Source: Chryseobacterium indologenes (GTDB lineage Bacteria; Bacteroidota; Bacteroidia; Flavobacteriales; Weeksellaceae). From it: 64,000 nt of DNA. The translations under genes and the position numbers were made by a program. The stretch is taken from NCBI RefSeq assembly GCF_002025665.1, contig NZ_CP018786.1, positions 3,100,001-3,164,000 of the forward strand, read 5' to 3'. The notes below the pieces were generated by a model that was not told the DNA's origin, ran no database searches, and saw only the letters and a list, made by a program, of their open reading frames with translations. Below, piece by piece: positions 34,626-45,244 of this stretch (the stretch's first letter is position 1; the number at the start of each line of letters is the position of its first letter).

Positions 34626-35033
34626 TTAATCTATCAATCTGATAAGTTCTCCTAAATATATTTTTTTATTTTTTAAATTATCATTTTCTGATATATTGAC
34701 TAAATACTTTGCCTTACTCTTCATCTCGCCTTTTCTTAATATTATAGCTGTCTTCTCAACACCTTCATACTTCTTTATAAAATCAGGAATTGGAAAATTG
34801 TCTTTATCAACAATAAATAAAGTATCTTTATTATCATAAATATTCTTTACTATATAAAAATTTGATTGATTTTTATTTTTAGCTGGATAATATGATAATA
34901 GTTCTACATATATATTTTCACTAGGTTCGGATAAATTTGAGTATGCTATTTCTTTTTCAATTAAAGTTTTTTTTTCTTTACAAGAAACCGTCAAGATCAA
35001 TGTACAAATTATAATTCTTTTAATATTTTTCAT
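34626..35033 (-). CDS. Lipoprotein, candidate immunity protein of the first orphan Rhs cassette
   Basis: A 135-residue lipoprotein: signal peptide ending LTVSC, Cys18, then KEKK. The mature part is mixed alpha/beta with VELLSYYPAK and an Ile/Lys-rich C-terminus; no family recognised. Its ATG overlaps the end of the Rhs cassette by four bases (ATGA), the arrangement expected of a toxin-immunity pair. A lipoprotein in the periplasm or outer membrane fits a toxin that acts outside the cytoplasm, such as the metalloprotease-like tip of the partner. Its immunity role is inferred. Confidence 0.6.
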   Translation of the reverse strand: MKNIKRIIICTLILTVSCKEKKTLIEKEIAYSNLSEPSENIYVELLSYYPAKNKNQSNFYIVKNIYDNKDTLFIVDKDNFPIPDFIKKYEGVEKTAIILRKGEMKSKAKYLVNISENDNLKNKKIYLGELIRLID

Positions 35034-36106
35034 CTTTGCTCACTTGGTATTATATTCTTATTATTTAACCTTCCTGCTTTATATAGCCTATTCATTCTCT
35101 TTATTTGTGAAGGCGTGGGGCCAGTAGGATTTTTTATTGCTCCTCGCATCATAAAATTAGATGAAGAAATATCCCAACCAGTAAAAATGTCAAAAAAACC
35201 TCCACTAGACTGTTGATCAGGATGTTGAAATCCTCCGATATGACCTAATTCATGGGGCATCGTCTTGTCATTCTTGCCACTCATTATATCACCTACATAT
35301 TTCTCATTTACCGATACTTCTTTTCCATTCATTTGCCTAGCCACCACTTCACCTTTTTTATAAACTTTAAAATCCTCAGAATCTGAATTTTTTATTTCAA
35401 TTAACGTATCTGTATTTTTCAAATCTTTTTCATCTTCTATAGCTCTTATATTTATACTTGATGAAATTGTAACATTCGGATTATTAGACACTTTACTAAA
35501 CATTGCCTCAGTTTGTGATTGTACTATATTTGCAAATTTTTTCATATCAATTTTCTTGTTTGAGGAGCTATTTAGAACAGCCCCAGTAAATACTAAATGA
35601 TAATTAGTTGTATTTGTCTTTTTATCATAAGTCTCTGTAATTGTCCAATCTCTTCCATCAGGATCAATCATCATAATTGGATTATTTGCTGCATACATCA
35701 TAGGGTTTAGTTCATAATGTTTCTCCGCCAACGGATCCACAACACCCCATCTCCCAATATCCGGCATATAGAATCTTGCTCCATAATCATACATACCACT
35801 TTCTTGTAGTTCCTTGCCATTGTACTTGTACTTATATGCTGGATTTCCTGTTAATACATTATATCCCTCATGCTTCAATCCAAAAGGATAATAATTACTC
35901 TCCTCAATGATCTCTGTTCCTGCTCCATTCTTAGCGTAGCTCAATCTGGTATTTCCAAGATGATCCGTATAATTGTACACATACTTTCCGGTCTCAACAT
36001 TAAAATACCCTTCTGCTGTTGGGAAGAATTTCAATACTGAATCTGTATACTGGAAACCATCCAGATAATCGGTTGTTTCTGTACCGAAAACCTTTCTTAC
36101 TTTCAC
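35030..36106 (-). CDS. Orphan Rhs C-terminal cassette with metalloprotease-like tip
   Basis: A 358-residue reading (GTG start) of only the Rhs core end and a variable tip. The open frame actually begins at 36199, right after a TAA, as LDSFIHYNYLSL..., so it has no real start and looks silent. Residues about 1-150 match the Rhs core ([20 protein letters not shown], then [11 protein letters not shown], closing DPDGRD). The tip (about 152-358) is new and holds HELGH at 285-289, a zinc metalloprotease motif, with Met later. The core is more diverged and shorter than the other two copies. Confidence 0.8.
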   Translation of the reverse strand: MKVRKVFGTETTDYLDGFQYTDSVLKFFPTAEGYFNVETGKYVYNYTDHLGNTRLSYAKNGAGTEIIEESNYYPFGLKHEGYNVLTGNPAYKYKYNGKELQESGMYDYGARFYMPDIGRWGVVDPLAEKHYELNPMMYAANNPIMMIDPDGRDWTITETYDKKTNTTNYHLVFTGAVLNSSSNKKIDMKKFANIVQSQTEAMFSKVSNNPNVTISSSINIRAIEDEKDLKNTDTLIEIKNSDSEDFKVYKKGEVVARQMNGKEVSVNEKYVGDIMSGKNDKTMPHELGHIGGFQHPDQQSSGGFFDIFTGWDISSSNFMMRGAIKNPTGPTPSQIKRMNRLYKAGRLNNKNIIPSEQR

Positions 36107-36227
36107 CCCGTCTGCTCTGTAAGTATAATCCGTTACTTTGGAGTTTTGGGTAATCTTGCCGGATAAACTTAAATAATTATAATGGATGAAGGAATCTAAT
36201 TATTAGAACTTATTTAGACATAAATAA

Positions 36228-36257
36228 AGGCTGTCCTTTTGGAGACAGCCTCTTTTT
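36228..36257 (-). terminator. Intrinsic terminator after the second immunity gene
   Basis: AGGCTGTCTCCAAAAGGACAGCCT on the minus strand, with T-rich text after it. It lies 26 bp past the stop at 36277 and ahead of the next cassette. Confidence 0.8.
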
Positions 36258-36276
36258 TATAAATAGTATATTACAT

Positions 36277-36516
36277 TTAAGAGTCTGGAGAATTTAATTT
36301 ATCAATAAAATCTTTGTTAAAAAGATTTGTTGACTCATTCCCATAAATAAGGTCTAAATATTTTATTATATCACCATCTACATAATTAAAATTAATCTTA
36401 ATTAAATGAAATGATGCATTCTTTGGTATTCTTTTTTTATTAAAAATAGTAACTATACTTTCTAAAGTCATATTTTTATCCTTTTTGATTTCTTCTATAA
36501 TTTCTAAATGTTTCAT
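36277..36516 (-). CDS. Candidate immunity protein of the second orphan Rhs cassette
   Basis: A 79-residue protein, charged and without signal peptide ([18 protein letters not shown], then KASFHLIKINFNYVDGD-like text around 35-50). No family recognised. Its ATG overlaps the cassette stop (TAATG). A cytoplasmic immunity partner would suit a toxin that enters the cytoplasm. The role is inferred from position alone. Confidence 0.55.
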   Translation of the reverse strand: MKHLEIIEEIKKDKNMTLESIVTIFNKKRIPKNASFHLIKINFNYVDGDIIKYLDLIYGNESTNLFNKDFIDKLNSPDS

Positions 36517-37868
36517 TATTTAATTTCGAATTTTTTTGAATTTTGAACTCTTCCTGTTGCCTTACCTGTTGCTCTTTGTCCATAATAACTAATTGATTTA
36601 AATCCTTTATTTTTAGCCCAGGTTTCAATGCTATTCCTATAATCTTTTATTCCAATTTTACCTGCATATTTGGAATATGCTTCTTCTAATGTAATTTCTC
36701 CAGATAACACCTTTGTTGGAATTATATCAACTTTCGCATTTACATGGGTCCCTTGTGGTTCTAAATTTGTGTATATAGTCATATCCGGTGCTTCACCATT
36801 TCCTTCAAATGAAAAAATAGCAAAATCCTCTCCTATTTCTTCAATATTGTAACCTAGGATTGTAGGAATATTTGACTCCACTTCTGCTGCGTTTTCTACA
36901 ACATTTGCCGCTTTGGCTGCTCTGCCATAACCACCAAACATATTATAGCCACCTCCACCAAAATCTAACATTTCCTCCCGTTTGCTATTTCCCATCAGTC
37001 GAAAAATCCTATCCATTTTTGTTTCTCCTTGGTTATAAAATGGACTTCCTTGCCAAAGACGATAAGAATTTAATCCTCCATATTTATCTGCATTTGTTTT
37101 AGAACTGTACTGATTTACAAAACCTCTTTTAATATCGTTCAAGAGCCTAGTAAAAAAATTACTCGTTTTTCGTCTTACAGTAATTACAACTTCTTGTATA
37201 TTATACGTTTTTCCGTCTGTTCCATCTCCAGGTCCTCCAAAAGGCGCTCTTCCATCAGGATCAATAAAGCGAATTGGATTATTAAAAACGTAATTATAAG
37301 GAGACCAGCTTCTCATTTGGTCCGCTAAAGGATCAACAACTCCCCATCTACCTAAATCCGGCATATACATCCTCGCTCCATAATCATACATTCCACTCTC
37401 CTGAAGCTCCTTCCCATTATACTTGTACTGATAAGCATTCTGGGTAGTCGCAGTATAATTATGCATTAACCCAAAAGGATAATAAGTATTGACTTCTACA
37501 ATTTCTCCCGGTTTCCATTCTCCAAGGCAACCAAATTTAGGCGAACATGTTGATGTATTATATCTCCTTGGCTGGATAATACCATCTCCATTTGTATCGG
37601 TATAACTTAATCTTACATTTCCCAAATGATCTGTAAAATTATAGACATACTTGTTGAGAAGTGCATCATAATATCCTTCAGAAGTAGGAATGATTCTCAA
37701 TTTCAATTCTGGAATCTCATTAGGATCAGGAATGAAAGTTCCTTCACCATCCCAGGATTCTCTTAAAAATGTAATTTTATACTGAAAGCCATCCAGATAA
37801 TGGGTCTCCAGATCTCCAAAAAGCTTCTTTACTTTTACCCCGTCTGCTCTGTAAAGATAGCTTGTCAA
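36516..37868 (-). CDS. Orphan Rhs C-terminal cassette with unknown toxin tip
   Basis: A 450-residue reading from a TTG; the open frame really starts at 37931, just after a TAA, as [12 protein letters not shown]..., the same point of the core as in the other orphan. Residues about 1-204 are nearly identical in DNA to the full Rhs gene (37300-37920 against 39220-39850), including NTYYPFGL and DPDGRAP. The tip (about 207-450) starts with an EVVITVRR linker, has a Gly-rich middle and ends with [16 protein letters not shown] do not recognise its toxin type. Confidence 0.8.
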   Translation of the reverse strand: MTSYLYRADGVKVKKLFGDLETHYLDGFQYKITFLRESWDGEGTFIPDPNEIPELKLRIIPTSEGYYDALLNKYVYNFTDHLGNVRLSYTDTNGDGIIQPRRYNTSTCSPKFGCLGEWKPGEIVEVNTYYPFGLMHNYTATTQNAYQYKYNGKELQESGMYDYGARMYMPDLGRWGVVDPLADQMRSWSPYNYVFNNPIRFIDPDGRAPFGGPGDGTDGKTYNIQEVVITVRRKTSNFFTRLLNDIKRGFVNQYSSKTNADKYGGLNSYRLWQGSPFYNQGETKMDRIFRLMGNSKREEMLDFGGGGYNMFGGYGRAAKAANVVENAAEVESNIPTILGYNIEEIGEDFAIFSFEGNGEAPDMTIYTNLEPQGTHVNAKVDIIPTKVLSGEITLEEAYSKYAGKIGIKDYRNSIETWAKNKGFKSISYYGQRATGKATGRVQNSKKFEIK

Positions 37869-37954
37869 TTTTGAGTTTTGGGTAATCTTATCTGGTAAAT
37901 TTAAATAATTATATTGGATGGAGAAATGTAATTATTAACCAGTTATACATATAA

Positions 37955-37989
37955 AATAAAAGCCACTACAAGAGCGGTGGCTTTTATTC
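37955..37989 (-). terminator. Intrinsic terminator after the main Rhs immunity gene
   Basis: AATAAAAGCCAC / GTGGCTTTTATT stem on the minus strand, 47 bp past the stop at 38036 and before the next cassette. Confidence 0.8.
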
Positions 37990-38035
37990 TTACCTCACAC
38001 ACGAAAGGATTCGTGCGGTAGCAGGGCAGATTTTA

Positions 38036-38581
38036 TTAATCATCTTCTAAGTTTTCATACTTATAATCTGTTAAAACCAGTATCCCAAAATATTTCCATT
38101 CAAATTCATCTTGATAATTGATTCTTAAAATCAATGTCTTCTTTGTTTTTTGAAGTATTTCAATAGAATTAATTATTTTATGATGAGAGGGGTATTTTCC
38201 ATACGGTGAAGAAGCTATAAAACTTTTAGAGTTTTCTTTTACTAAATTAAATTCATCAAATATTCCTAATTTTATTTTTTCCTGAGATTTAAAGTTATCT
38301 GATTTCAAACAAATTATTTTTTGAAAACTTTTACTTACACCATCATACTTATATAAACTCTCTTTATCAGAATCATACTTCAAATATTCTGACTTCATCG
38401 TTGAAGTCTCTTGTTTAAGATAATCAAACATTCCTAAATTGATCTTTTCATTGTTTAGGATTTCTGATTTGTATGTTATAATAATAGGTCTATAAAATTC
38501 TAATACCTGTCCTTTTACTAAATTAATGAAAGATAAAAGTAGTACAGATAAAAACGTTATTTTTTTAATTTCCTTTATCAT
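38036..38581 (-). CDS. Secreted candidate immunity protein of the full Rhs toxin
   Basis: A 181-residue protein from the ATG at 38581, overlapping the Rhs gene end by 17 bp. Residues 1-25 form a signal peptide ([16 protein letters not shown], mature Gln), so it acts outside the cytoplasm. The mature part has two similar segments ([10 protein letters not shown] and [11 protein letters not shown]), a mild internal repeat. No family recognised. The position directly after a toxin is the basis for calling it immunity. Confidence 0.6.
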   Translation of the reverse strand: MIKEIKKITFLSVLLLSFINLVKGQVLEFYRPIIITYKSEILNNEKINLGMFDYLKQETSTMKSEYLKYDSDKESLYKYDGVSKSFQKIICLKSDNFKSQEKIKLGIFDEFNLVKENSKSFIASSPYGKYPSHHKIINSIEILQKTKKTLILRINYQDEFEWKYFGILVLTDYKYENLEDD

Positions 38582-41500
38582 TTTTTTCTTTTTTTGCGTC
38601 TTCTCTAACTTTAACAAGTTGATTAACAATTATATCAGAAGGAGAACCTAGCTCTCGCGGAGCGCTTAGTTTAAAGGATTTAGTTCCATATTTAACATGA
38701 TCAGTATCTGCATCTGTTCCATCTTCTATATGTGCTTTACCTTCATGGTAGATAGCTTCTGCTAAATCATAATTACTATATCCAATAGTTTTTGAATTAC
38801 CTTCACCATCTACATGTTTAACACTATATCTTAAGTCATTATTCTTTTCTTTAAAATAGTTTTCGTTTAAAGATATCAAATGGACATTTTTATCTCCAGA
38901 CTGAGATATATCTAAGTTGTTAAATTCAGACATATTACTATATCCTTCAGGAATTGATACTTTCCCATCTTTTACAAGCCCCATAGATTTAACATCTCTT
39001 ACAGTTTCTGCTATAGTAGAGGAACCAGAACCAAAGTTTTTAGAGTCTATATAAATATCATCAGTTTTACTTGTTCCATATTTGTCCCATAATCTTTTTC
39101 CTTCAGGGGTTTTATACAATACTTCTTTTGAAGCTTTAAATGAACCATTGGTTGTTAAGATAATAATATCTATTCCTTGTCTTCCGTCTGGATCTATAAA
39201 CATAATCGGATTATCAAACGCATAAGTATAAGGACTCCATCTTCTCATCTTCTCCGCCAGCGGATCTACTACTCCCCATCTTCCAATATCTGGCATATAA
39301 AATCTTGCTCCATAATCATACATGCCACTTTCCTGAAGTTCCTTCCCATTGTACTTGTATTGATAAGCATTCTGCGTTGTAGCTGTATAATTATGCAGTA
39401 ATCCAAAAGGATAATAAGTATTGACTTCTACAATTTCTCCCGGTTTCCATTCTCCAAGGCAACCAAATTTAGGCGAACATGTTGATGTATTATATCTCCT
39501 TGGCTGGATAATACCATCTCCATTTGTATCGGTATAACTTAATCTTACATTTCCCAAATGATCTGTAAAATTATAGACATACTTGTTGAGAAGCGCATCA
39601 TAATATCCTTCAGAAGTAGGAATGATTCTCAATTTCAATTCAGGAATCTCATTAGGATCAGGAATGAAAGTGCCTTCTCCATCCCAGGATTCTCTTAAAA
39701 ATGTAGTTTTATACTGAAAGCCATCCAGATAATGGGTCTCCAGATCTCCAAAAAGCTTCTTTACTTTTACCCCGTCTGCTCTGTAAAGATAGCTTGTCAA
39801 TTTTGAGTTTTGGGTAATCTTATCTGGTAAATTTAAATAATTATATTCAATAGAGGAAATCCCTTTATCCAAATGTTTGGTCATGTTTCCATTCCCGCTG
39901 AGATTGCCATTATCATACTCAATAGGATTAGGAACTGTAATGGAAGGATAACCAGATGGATTCTGCTGTTCATCGGTTACTTTTATCAGCCTGTTTCCGG
40001 AGTAATCATATTTAAGATTATCTATACTCATTGCCACAGTGCTTCCCGGAAGAATACCTTCGGATCTTTTAAGCCGTGTAATATTTCCGTTAAGATCATA
40101 TTCCAGTTTTTCAAAATACTCTTTAGCTGCTTCTGCTCCGGCTTTCTGGTAGAACCCTGCTGACAATCTGTTTAAACTATCATAAACATATCCATATCTT
40201 TTCAACGGCTCATTATCTTCTGTTAAGGTTTTCCATGATACCTCAGCAATATTTCCGTTATATTTTGGTTTTACCTTTAAATCAGAAAAATCTGAGTTAG
40301 GCATTTCCAATCCTTCTACCTGATTATAATTGATCTGATAACCAAACAGATCGCTCCCTAAGTTGGCAGGATCATTGATCTTTGTCATCCAACCCCGGAT
40401 ATTGTATTGATAATCTATGGTCTGTAATGGTGATGCGGCAGCTGTTCCTCCTACTTTCTTAGATTCCAGCTGGGAAATTTCATTGTACTTATTCTGGGCC
40501 AGATATTCAACAGGGTTGCTGCCCACCTGATGGGTGTGGGTCAGAAGCCTGTTCTGAGGATCATAGGTGAATTTTTCTACAATGAGTTTTTCAGGATCTG
40601 AACCCAGTCTTCTATGGTAGGTATTGGTCTGAAGAACAACTCCAGTATAGTCAAGTTTATTATTGACCACAGTATATCCTCCTAAATGGTTGTTGCTTCT
40701 TGAACCGATGTTTCTTCCTTTGGTATCATACCAGATAAAGTTCCTTGTCCACTGATCATCTTCTATATTTTTGATATAGGAGGCGGTAAGGAGTCCTTTG
40801 GTAGTTTGTTCATTAGCCGGATTGTCCGTAAGAAGAGGCTGGGCAAACACATTGGTAACTGAAGATGAACCCGGAGGATAAGTATCATAATAATTGACAT
40901 TTAGTATCTGGCTAACACTGGAAGGAATGGAAAGTTTGGTATAATATACAGCCATACCATTTAAGGTAAATCCGGCTGCAGCGGTCCTGGTTTCATATAA
41001 AACGGTATTGACATTGGCACTGTTTTGTATCGATGCCCTGCTGGCAGTATTATTGGTGATTCCGGTGTAGATGGTTCTTCCAAACTGGTCATACTTAGTA
41101 AAGAGCCATTGTCCTTTTCCTTTAAGCTCGGTATCCTGAGTCAAAATAAGCTGATCAGCTTTATTATAAACCATATATTCCCAGCCTTTTCCAGGAAGCT
41201 TTTTTTCTACCAAACGGTTTCTTACATCATATTTATACTGATAGCATAAATCATTCAGTACGGTATTAGGATCTGCTTCTAAAGAGGCTTTGGGAGGAAT
41301 TACATATGCCAATTGATTATAATCATTGTAAACATAATAGGTGTCTGCACTTTCTGTGGCACTGATTACTTTTCTAACCAAAACAACTTGTCCCTGCCCA
41401 TTTTTAAATTCTATGGTTGGGTTTTCGTCTTCATCAGTGACTGTATTTTTATACAGCTGACCTATTCCGTAAGAGCCGGATAAGGTGAGTTGGGAAGTAA

Positions 41501-42011
41501 AAGTGGTATAGTTAAAAGTGGCGGTATATTTTTTAACCTCGCCATCGGCATTGGCATCGTATCCAAATTGTACGGGTTTGTTATCCCAGGCAGTTCCCAC
41601 TTGTTTTTGTCCTATAATACGGTCTAATGGTGAATTTTCCAGGATCTTTTCTGAATAGATTTTCTCTGTTCCATAAGGGGTACTACTTACATTGGCTAAT
41701 GGGTCGGTAATAATACCACCGTTTAATGTTGCTCCCTGAGGAACAGGAAGGTAGTCCTGAACCTGTCTTCCAAACTGATCGTATTTAATGGGGACAACTA
41801 CATCTTTTCCCAATGGAGAGGCTTTGACATTGACAATTTGTTTGGGTCTCCCCAATCCGTCAAAATACTGAACGGTTTCTGAACTTTTAACATTAGCAAG
41901 TGTAGGATCTGATAAATATGTCTTTGAATAGACATAATTTTCTGTATTGGTAAGCTGTGCGTGGGTAGTTCCTATTATGAGGATTCCTATGGGAATTAAT
42001 ATCTTTTTCAT
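38565..42011 (-). CDS. Full-length Rhs-repeat protein with variable toxin tip
   Basis: A secreted polymorphic toxin of 1148 residues. The signal peptide ends TTHAQ. An N-terminal DUF6443-like domain (about 30-200; [14 protein letters not shown] and [14 protein letters not shown]) leads to YD/Rhs repeats (about 230-850) and the Rhs core (about 880-945; [20 protein letters not shown], closing DPDGRQ). The tip (about 946-1148) differs from both orphan cassettes; it has an [12 protein letters not shown] stretch, which has a spacing unlike HExxH. Rhs shells enclose such tips and release them into rivals. It lies 5 bp after the SpvB-like gene, so they form one operon. Confidence 0.88.
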   Translation of the reverse strand: MKKILIPIGILIIGTTHAQLTNTENYVYSKTYLSDPTLANVKSSETVQYFDGLGRPKQIVNVKASPLGKDVVVPIKYDQFGRQVQDYLPVPQGATLNGGIITDPLANVSSTPYGTEKIYSEKILENSPLDRIIGQKQVGTAWDNKPVQFGYDANADGEVKKYTATFNYTTFTSQLTLSGSYGIGQLYKNTVTDEDENPTIEFKNGQGQVVLVRKVISATESADTYYVYNDYNQLAYVIPPKASLEADPNTVLNDLCYQYKYDVRNRLVEKKLPGKGWEYMVYNKADQLILTQDTELKGKGQWLFTKYDQFGRTIYTGITNNTASRASIQNSANVNTVLYETRTAAAGFTLNGMAVYYTKLSIPSSVSQILNVNYYDTYPPGSSSVTNVFAQPLLTDNPANEQTTKGLLTASYIKNIEDDQWTRNFIWYDTKGRNIGSRSNNHLGGYTVVNNKLDYTGVVLQTNTYHRRLGSDPEKLIVEKFTYDPQNRLLTHTHQVGSNPVEYLAQNKYNEISQLESKKVGGTAAASPLQTIDYQYNIRGWMTKINDPANLGSDLFGYQINYNQVEGLEMPNSDFSDLKVKPKYNGNIAEVSWKTLTEDNEPLKRYGYVYDSLNRLSAGFYQKAGAEAAKEYFEKLEYDLNGNITRLKRSEGILPGSTVAMSIDNLKYDYSGNRLIKVTDEQQNPSGYPSITVPNPIEYDNGNLSGNGNMTKHLDKGISSIEYNYLNLPDKITQNSKLTSYLYRADGVKVKKLFGDLETHYLDGFQYKTTFLRESWDGEGTFIPDPNEIPELKLRIIPTSEGYYDALLNKYVYNFTDHLGNVRLSYTDTNGDGIIQPRRYNTSTCSPKFGCLGEWKPGEIVEVNTYYPFGLLHNYTATTQNAYQYKYNGKELQESGMYDYGARFYMPDIGRWGVVDPLAEKMRRWSPYTYAFDNPIMFIDPDGRQGIDIIILTTNGSFKASKEVLYKTPEGKRLWDKYGTSKTDDIYIDSKNFGSGSSTIAETVRDVKSMGLVKDGKVSIPEGYSNMSEFNNLDISQSGDKNVHLISLNENYFKEKNNDLRYSVKHVDGEGNSKTIGYSNYDLAEAIYHEGKAHIEDGTDADTDHVKYGTKSFKLSAPRELGSPSDIIVNQLVKVREDAKKEKNDKGN

Positions 42012-42016
42012 CAGTT

Positions 42017-45000
42017 TTAGTTTTTGTAATTGTATTTCATCTCCTTCAACACTTTGCCATTCACATCGATCACTTTCTGAAGCCTGTTTGCAGAATCGTA
42101 CACATAGCTTTCTCTGATTCCGGATGGTGGAGTGATGCTTCTTACCCCAACTAATGGATCATACGTAAAAGTAGTGATCTGATAAGCGGATAAGGCAGTA
42201 TTAGCTCTGAAGGTATTCAATGCAGAAAAGAAATTCGTTTCATCATTGTTGGGACCAGCTAAAGCATCTGTATTGGAAGCATTAACAATGGAATCAATTA
42301 AAGACTGCTGGATGTTTGTTAATTTGGCTCCCTCTATTTTTGCAATAGGCTGAGTTTGGTAGTAACCCCAAACGATTACGGTTGAAATACCGTCTTTTGT
42401 GGTGTATTGCTGCAGATTCCCTTTGGAATCGTATTGATCATAAATAACTTCGGTAGTAGGATTATTCTGAAGATCATACGACAATGCTGAGCTTGGAAGT
42501 AAGGTCAATGGATTATCATATTTGGTTTCCGTTTTTGAAACAATTTTTGCATTAGGATCGTTAATGCTCTGCTTTTTTATTTCTGTTACCTCTAAAGGAA
42601 CTCCAATCATATTGGCTGTAATTAATTTTTGATTGTTTTTCTCATGAGCAAAACCGAACGCAGACTCATTTACCTTATTATCTGAATAAGTGATTCTTTC
42701 CTTTATTGGGTTGAGATGTTTATAATTTGGATCGTAAAGGTATTCTTTACGTTCAGAAAGCTCCTGATTATTGAAATAGGTCTTGGATAATATGCTTTTC
42801 TGTTTTACCCAAGCGGAAGAAATCTGATACCGTTCAACACTATAAAATGCTCTATAGCTTGCAGGAAAAGGAGAACCAATATTAATAAATAAATGATAAC
42901 CACTAACTAAAATAGAATAAGGCTTTATTGTTAAATAAGGCTCTGCAGCATTGTAATCATTAGAAAACTTATTAAAATAATAATCATTTTCATATTCAAA
43001 ATCTGTACTTTTTACTAATTTACCGGCTGAATTAAAATATTCTTTCTTTTTAATTTGACCAAGATTATATTTACCATCAAAATAGGTAAATACAGTTGGA
43101 TTTAACCCAATTGGGTTCAGCCCTCTGCTATTGGAATAAGTATCTATAACTTTATAATTTTCCTGATTTCCGATATATTTTGTCTGCACCCTGTCATAAA
43201 CGATAGGTTTTCCATTAATTGTACTTGAATTAAAGCTACCAATATTACCAATTGTCGTTATCTGACATATATTGCTAGAAGGATCAGTCGGTAAAGGAGA
43301 GGTATAAATATAATTAACATCATCACCTACATAATTTCCAGTAGATTTTCCTTGATCATCGTTGTAATTATATTCAACACTCTGAGCTACAGCATCATTT
43401 TCATCTCTTTTTATGATCTTTTTTACTCTTAATCCTCCTGTTTTATAATTTCCTGTTGTTTGAGATGTTGATATTTCTGTCCAGCTTAGTCCAAGTGTAG
43501 CATAATAATCGTCAAGATTAATGTGCGGTGCCTGGCCACGCAAATTAACTTTTCTAATTCTTAATCTGTATGCATCTTTTTTGTCTAAGGTTAAAGGTAA
43601 GGAGCCCGTAAAAATGAAATTAGCCAAAACGTTATCATCAGTATCCATAATTTCACCCTCAAAATAAGATTTTACGGGAAGATCAAGTGTTGTATTTTCA
43701 GGATTTACAGGGCTTGAAAAGTAGGAAGTAAAAGTAACTTTATCTCCATAAGAATCTACAATATTATGTCCGGCAATGGAAAATTCATAATAAGGGGTAA
43801 CATCACTATCAATTGTAACATTTTTTTGTTCAAATTTTACCTGTTTTCTTGTTGTATAGTAATCATCACCTTCATACTCAATTTCCATACTTCCCCCTGT
43901 TGGATACTGAATTTTTTTCAGACTGCCCGAAACCGCATACTCAAGATGCTGTTCTTTATCAATATTAGATCCATATGTCTTTCCTGCAAATTGTGTGAAT
44001 GGTATGCCTGTCTCTGAACCCCCTCCGTTAGAAAAACCAAAATGATCTGTAGCATCTGAAAGTCTGTTTGGTAAAACTTTGTCCTCATTATAGAAAAGTT
44101 TATATTTTGAACCATCATTTGAATTAACAACTTCTTTTAATTTTAACCTTTTAGCTGTTGTAGCATCACCTGCAATTACCTCATAACTGTTAAAATAATC
44201 TTTAACCAAATCATATGCTAATATCGTTTGATTTCCATTTTTAACAGATATTTTATCAAGTGAAAGTCCATTATTCAAATCCTGCCTATTACTAGAATAA
44301 ATAAATTCCACTTTCTCATTTCCAAACTCTATACTTTTTATTGATTGTTCATCAAAAACTTCTGTTGTACTTAAAAATTCTCTAAACACAGAATTCGTTG
44401 TCGAGTATTGACAATCTTTATAAATTTCATATCTTTTTGTATTGTTGCTTATATATTTATAATAATCTGTTTTAAGGTAATTGAATTTAATTTCTTTACC
44501 TGATGGAAGTTTAATTTTATCGATCTCATAATCTGTCATTGATAATAAATAATCATCATCTGTAGGTATAGAACCACCAAGGGTTCTGGTTTGGTTGGCG
44601 GGAGAAAAATAATAGGTAATCCCCTGATCATCCGTTATTTCAAACAAAGATCCATTTAATACAATTTTAATATTATTGTAAGGAACCTGAATGACTTGGC
44701 CTGTACTGCTTAAATAAAATTCCCCTGAAAACTGCCCAATAGAATAAGAAAAGATATCGGGCTGGGTATCATGTTTTTTACCCGGAATATCTGGAGCATT
44801 TGCCTGGAATCCTGTTATAATAGCTGCGAGGCCATTATCATTTTCAACTTCGTTAGGTTTAAATGAGACCGGGTTAACATAAGGAATCCAGCCCCTATCA
44901 TCTGCTCCAAAGATCTGTTTTGATAAAGAAATACCTCCTAGACTTAATGACCAGCCTAAGCCTACTTTAGTTGCCATCTCTCTGACTTTTACACCTGAAG

Positions 45001-45238
45001 CATGATTTTTCAACTCAATAGGCAATTTATATCCATCTACATTTAGTGTATAAATGGGAATATCAACACCAATAGTCCCTGTAGAAGTCGCAGTAGGGAT
45101 ATCTATAAATTTAGACAGCTGACTAGCATCGGGACTCTTGACTGAAATTGCAAATTTATTTTCAGGTGAGACCCCTGAACTTTGACCAAATGCAAATAGT
45201 GCGGATAATGTCCCCAACAGCATAATTGTTTTCTTCAT
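42017..45238 (-). CDS. SpvB/TcB-like secreted Rhs partner protein
   Basis: A 1073-residue exported protein (signal peptide ending FAFGQ, mature Gln19). The N-terminal third resembles SpvB/TcB shells of toxin complexes: [20 protein letters not shown] and [13 protein letters not shown]. Later regions have YD-type repeats, such as [12 protein letters not shown] and [12 protein letters not shown], and the protein ends with [20 protein letters not shown]. In insecticidal toxin complexes TcB and TcC form the shell around a TcC tip; here this protein and the Rhs protein could do the same. It follows the T9SS cargo gene by 6 bp. Confidence 0.75.
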   Translation of the reverse strand: MKKTIMLLGTLSALFAFGQSSGVSPENKFAISVKSPDASQLSKFIDIPTATSTGTIGVDIPIYTLNVDGYKLPIELKNHASGVKVREMATKVGLGWSLSLGGISLSKQIFGADDRGWIPYVNPVSFKPNEVENDNGLAAIITGFQANAPDIPGKKHDTQPDIFSYSIGQFSGEFYLSSTGQVIQVPYNNIKIVLNGSLFEITDDQGITYYFSPANQTRTLGGSIPTDDDYLLSMTDYEIDKIKLPSGKEIKFNYLKTDYYKYISNNTKRYEIYKDCQYSTTNSVFREFLSTTEVFDEQSIKSIEFGNEKVEFIYSSNRQDLNNGLSLDKISVKNGNQTILAYDLVKDYFNSYEVIAGDATTAKRLKLKEVVNSNDGSKYKLFYNEDKVLPNRLSDATDHFGFSNGGGSETGIPFTQFAGKTYGSNIDKEQHLEYAVSGSLKKIQYPTGGSMEIEYEGDDYYTTRKQVKFEQKNVTIDSDVTPYYEFSIAGHNIVDSYGDKVTFTSYFSSPVNPENTTLDLPVKSYFEGEIMDTDDNVLANFIFTGSLPLTLDKKDAYRLRIRKVNLRGQAPHINLDDYYATLGLSWTEISTSQTTGNYKTGGLRVKKIIKRDENDAVAQSVEYNYNDDQGKSTGNYVGDDVNYIYTSPLPTDPSSNICQITTIGNIGSFNSSTINGKPIVYDRVQTKYIGNQENYKVIDTYSNSRGLNPIGLNPTVFTYFDGKYNLGQIKKKEYFNSAGKLVKSTDFEYENDYYFNKFSNDYNAAEPYLTIKPYSILVSGYHLFINIGSPFPASYRAFYSVERYQISSAWVKQKSILSKTYFNNQELSERKEYLYDPNYKHLNPIKERITYSDNKVNESAFGFAHEKNNQKLITANMIGVPLEVTEIKKQSINDPNAKIVSKTETKYDNPLTLLPSSALSYDLQNNPTTEVIYDQYDSKGNLQQYTTKDGISTVIVWGYYQTQPIAKIEGAKLTNIQQSLIDSIVNASNTDALAGPNNDETNFFSALNTFRANTALSAYQITTFTYDPLVGVRSITPPSGIRESYVYDSANRLQKVIDVNGKVLKEMKYNYKN

Positions 45239-45244
45239 CGTAGT

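Noticed and set aside
38800..38860. HExxH-type protease motif in the tip of the main Rhs protein (HEGKAH)
   Set aside because: The spacing is HExxxH, not HExxH, so a metalloprotease call is not justified for this tip.
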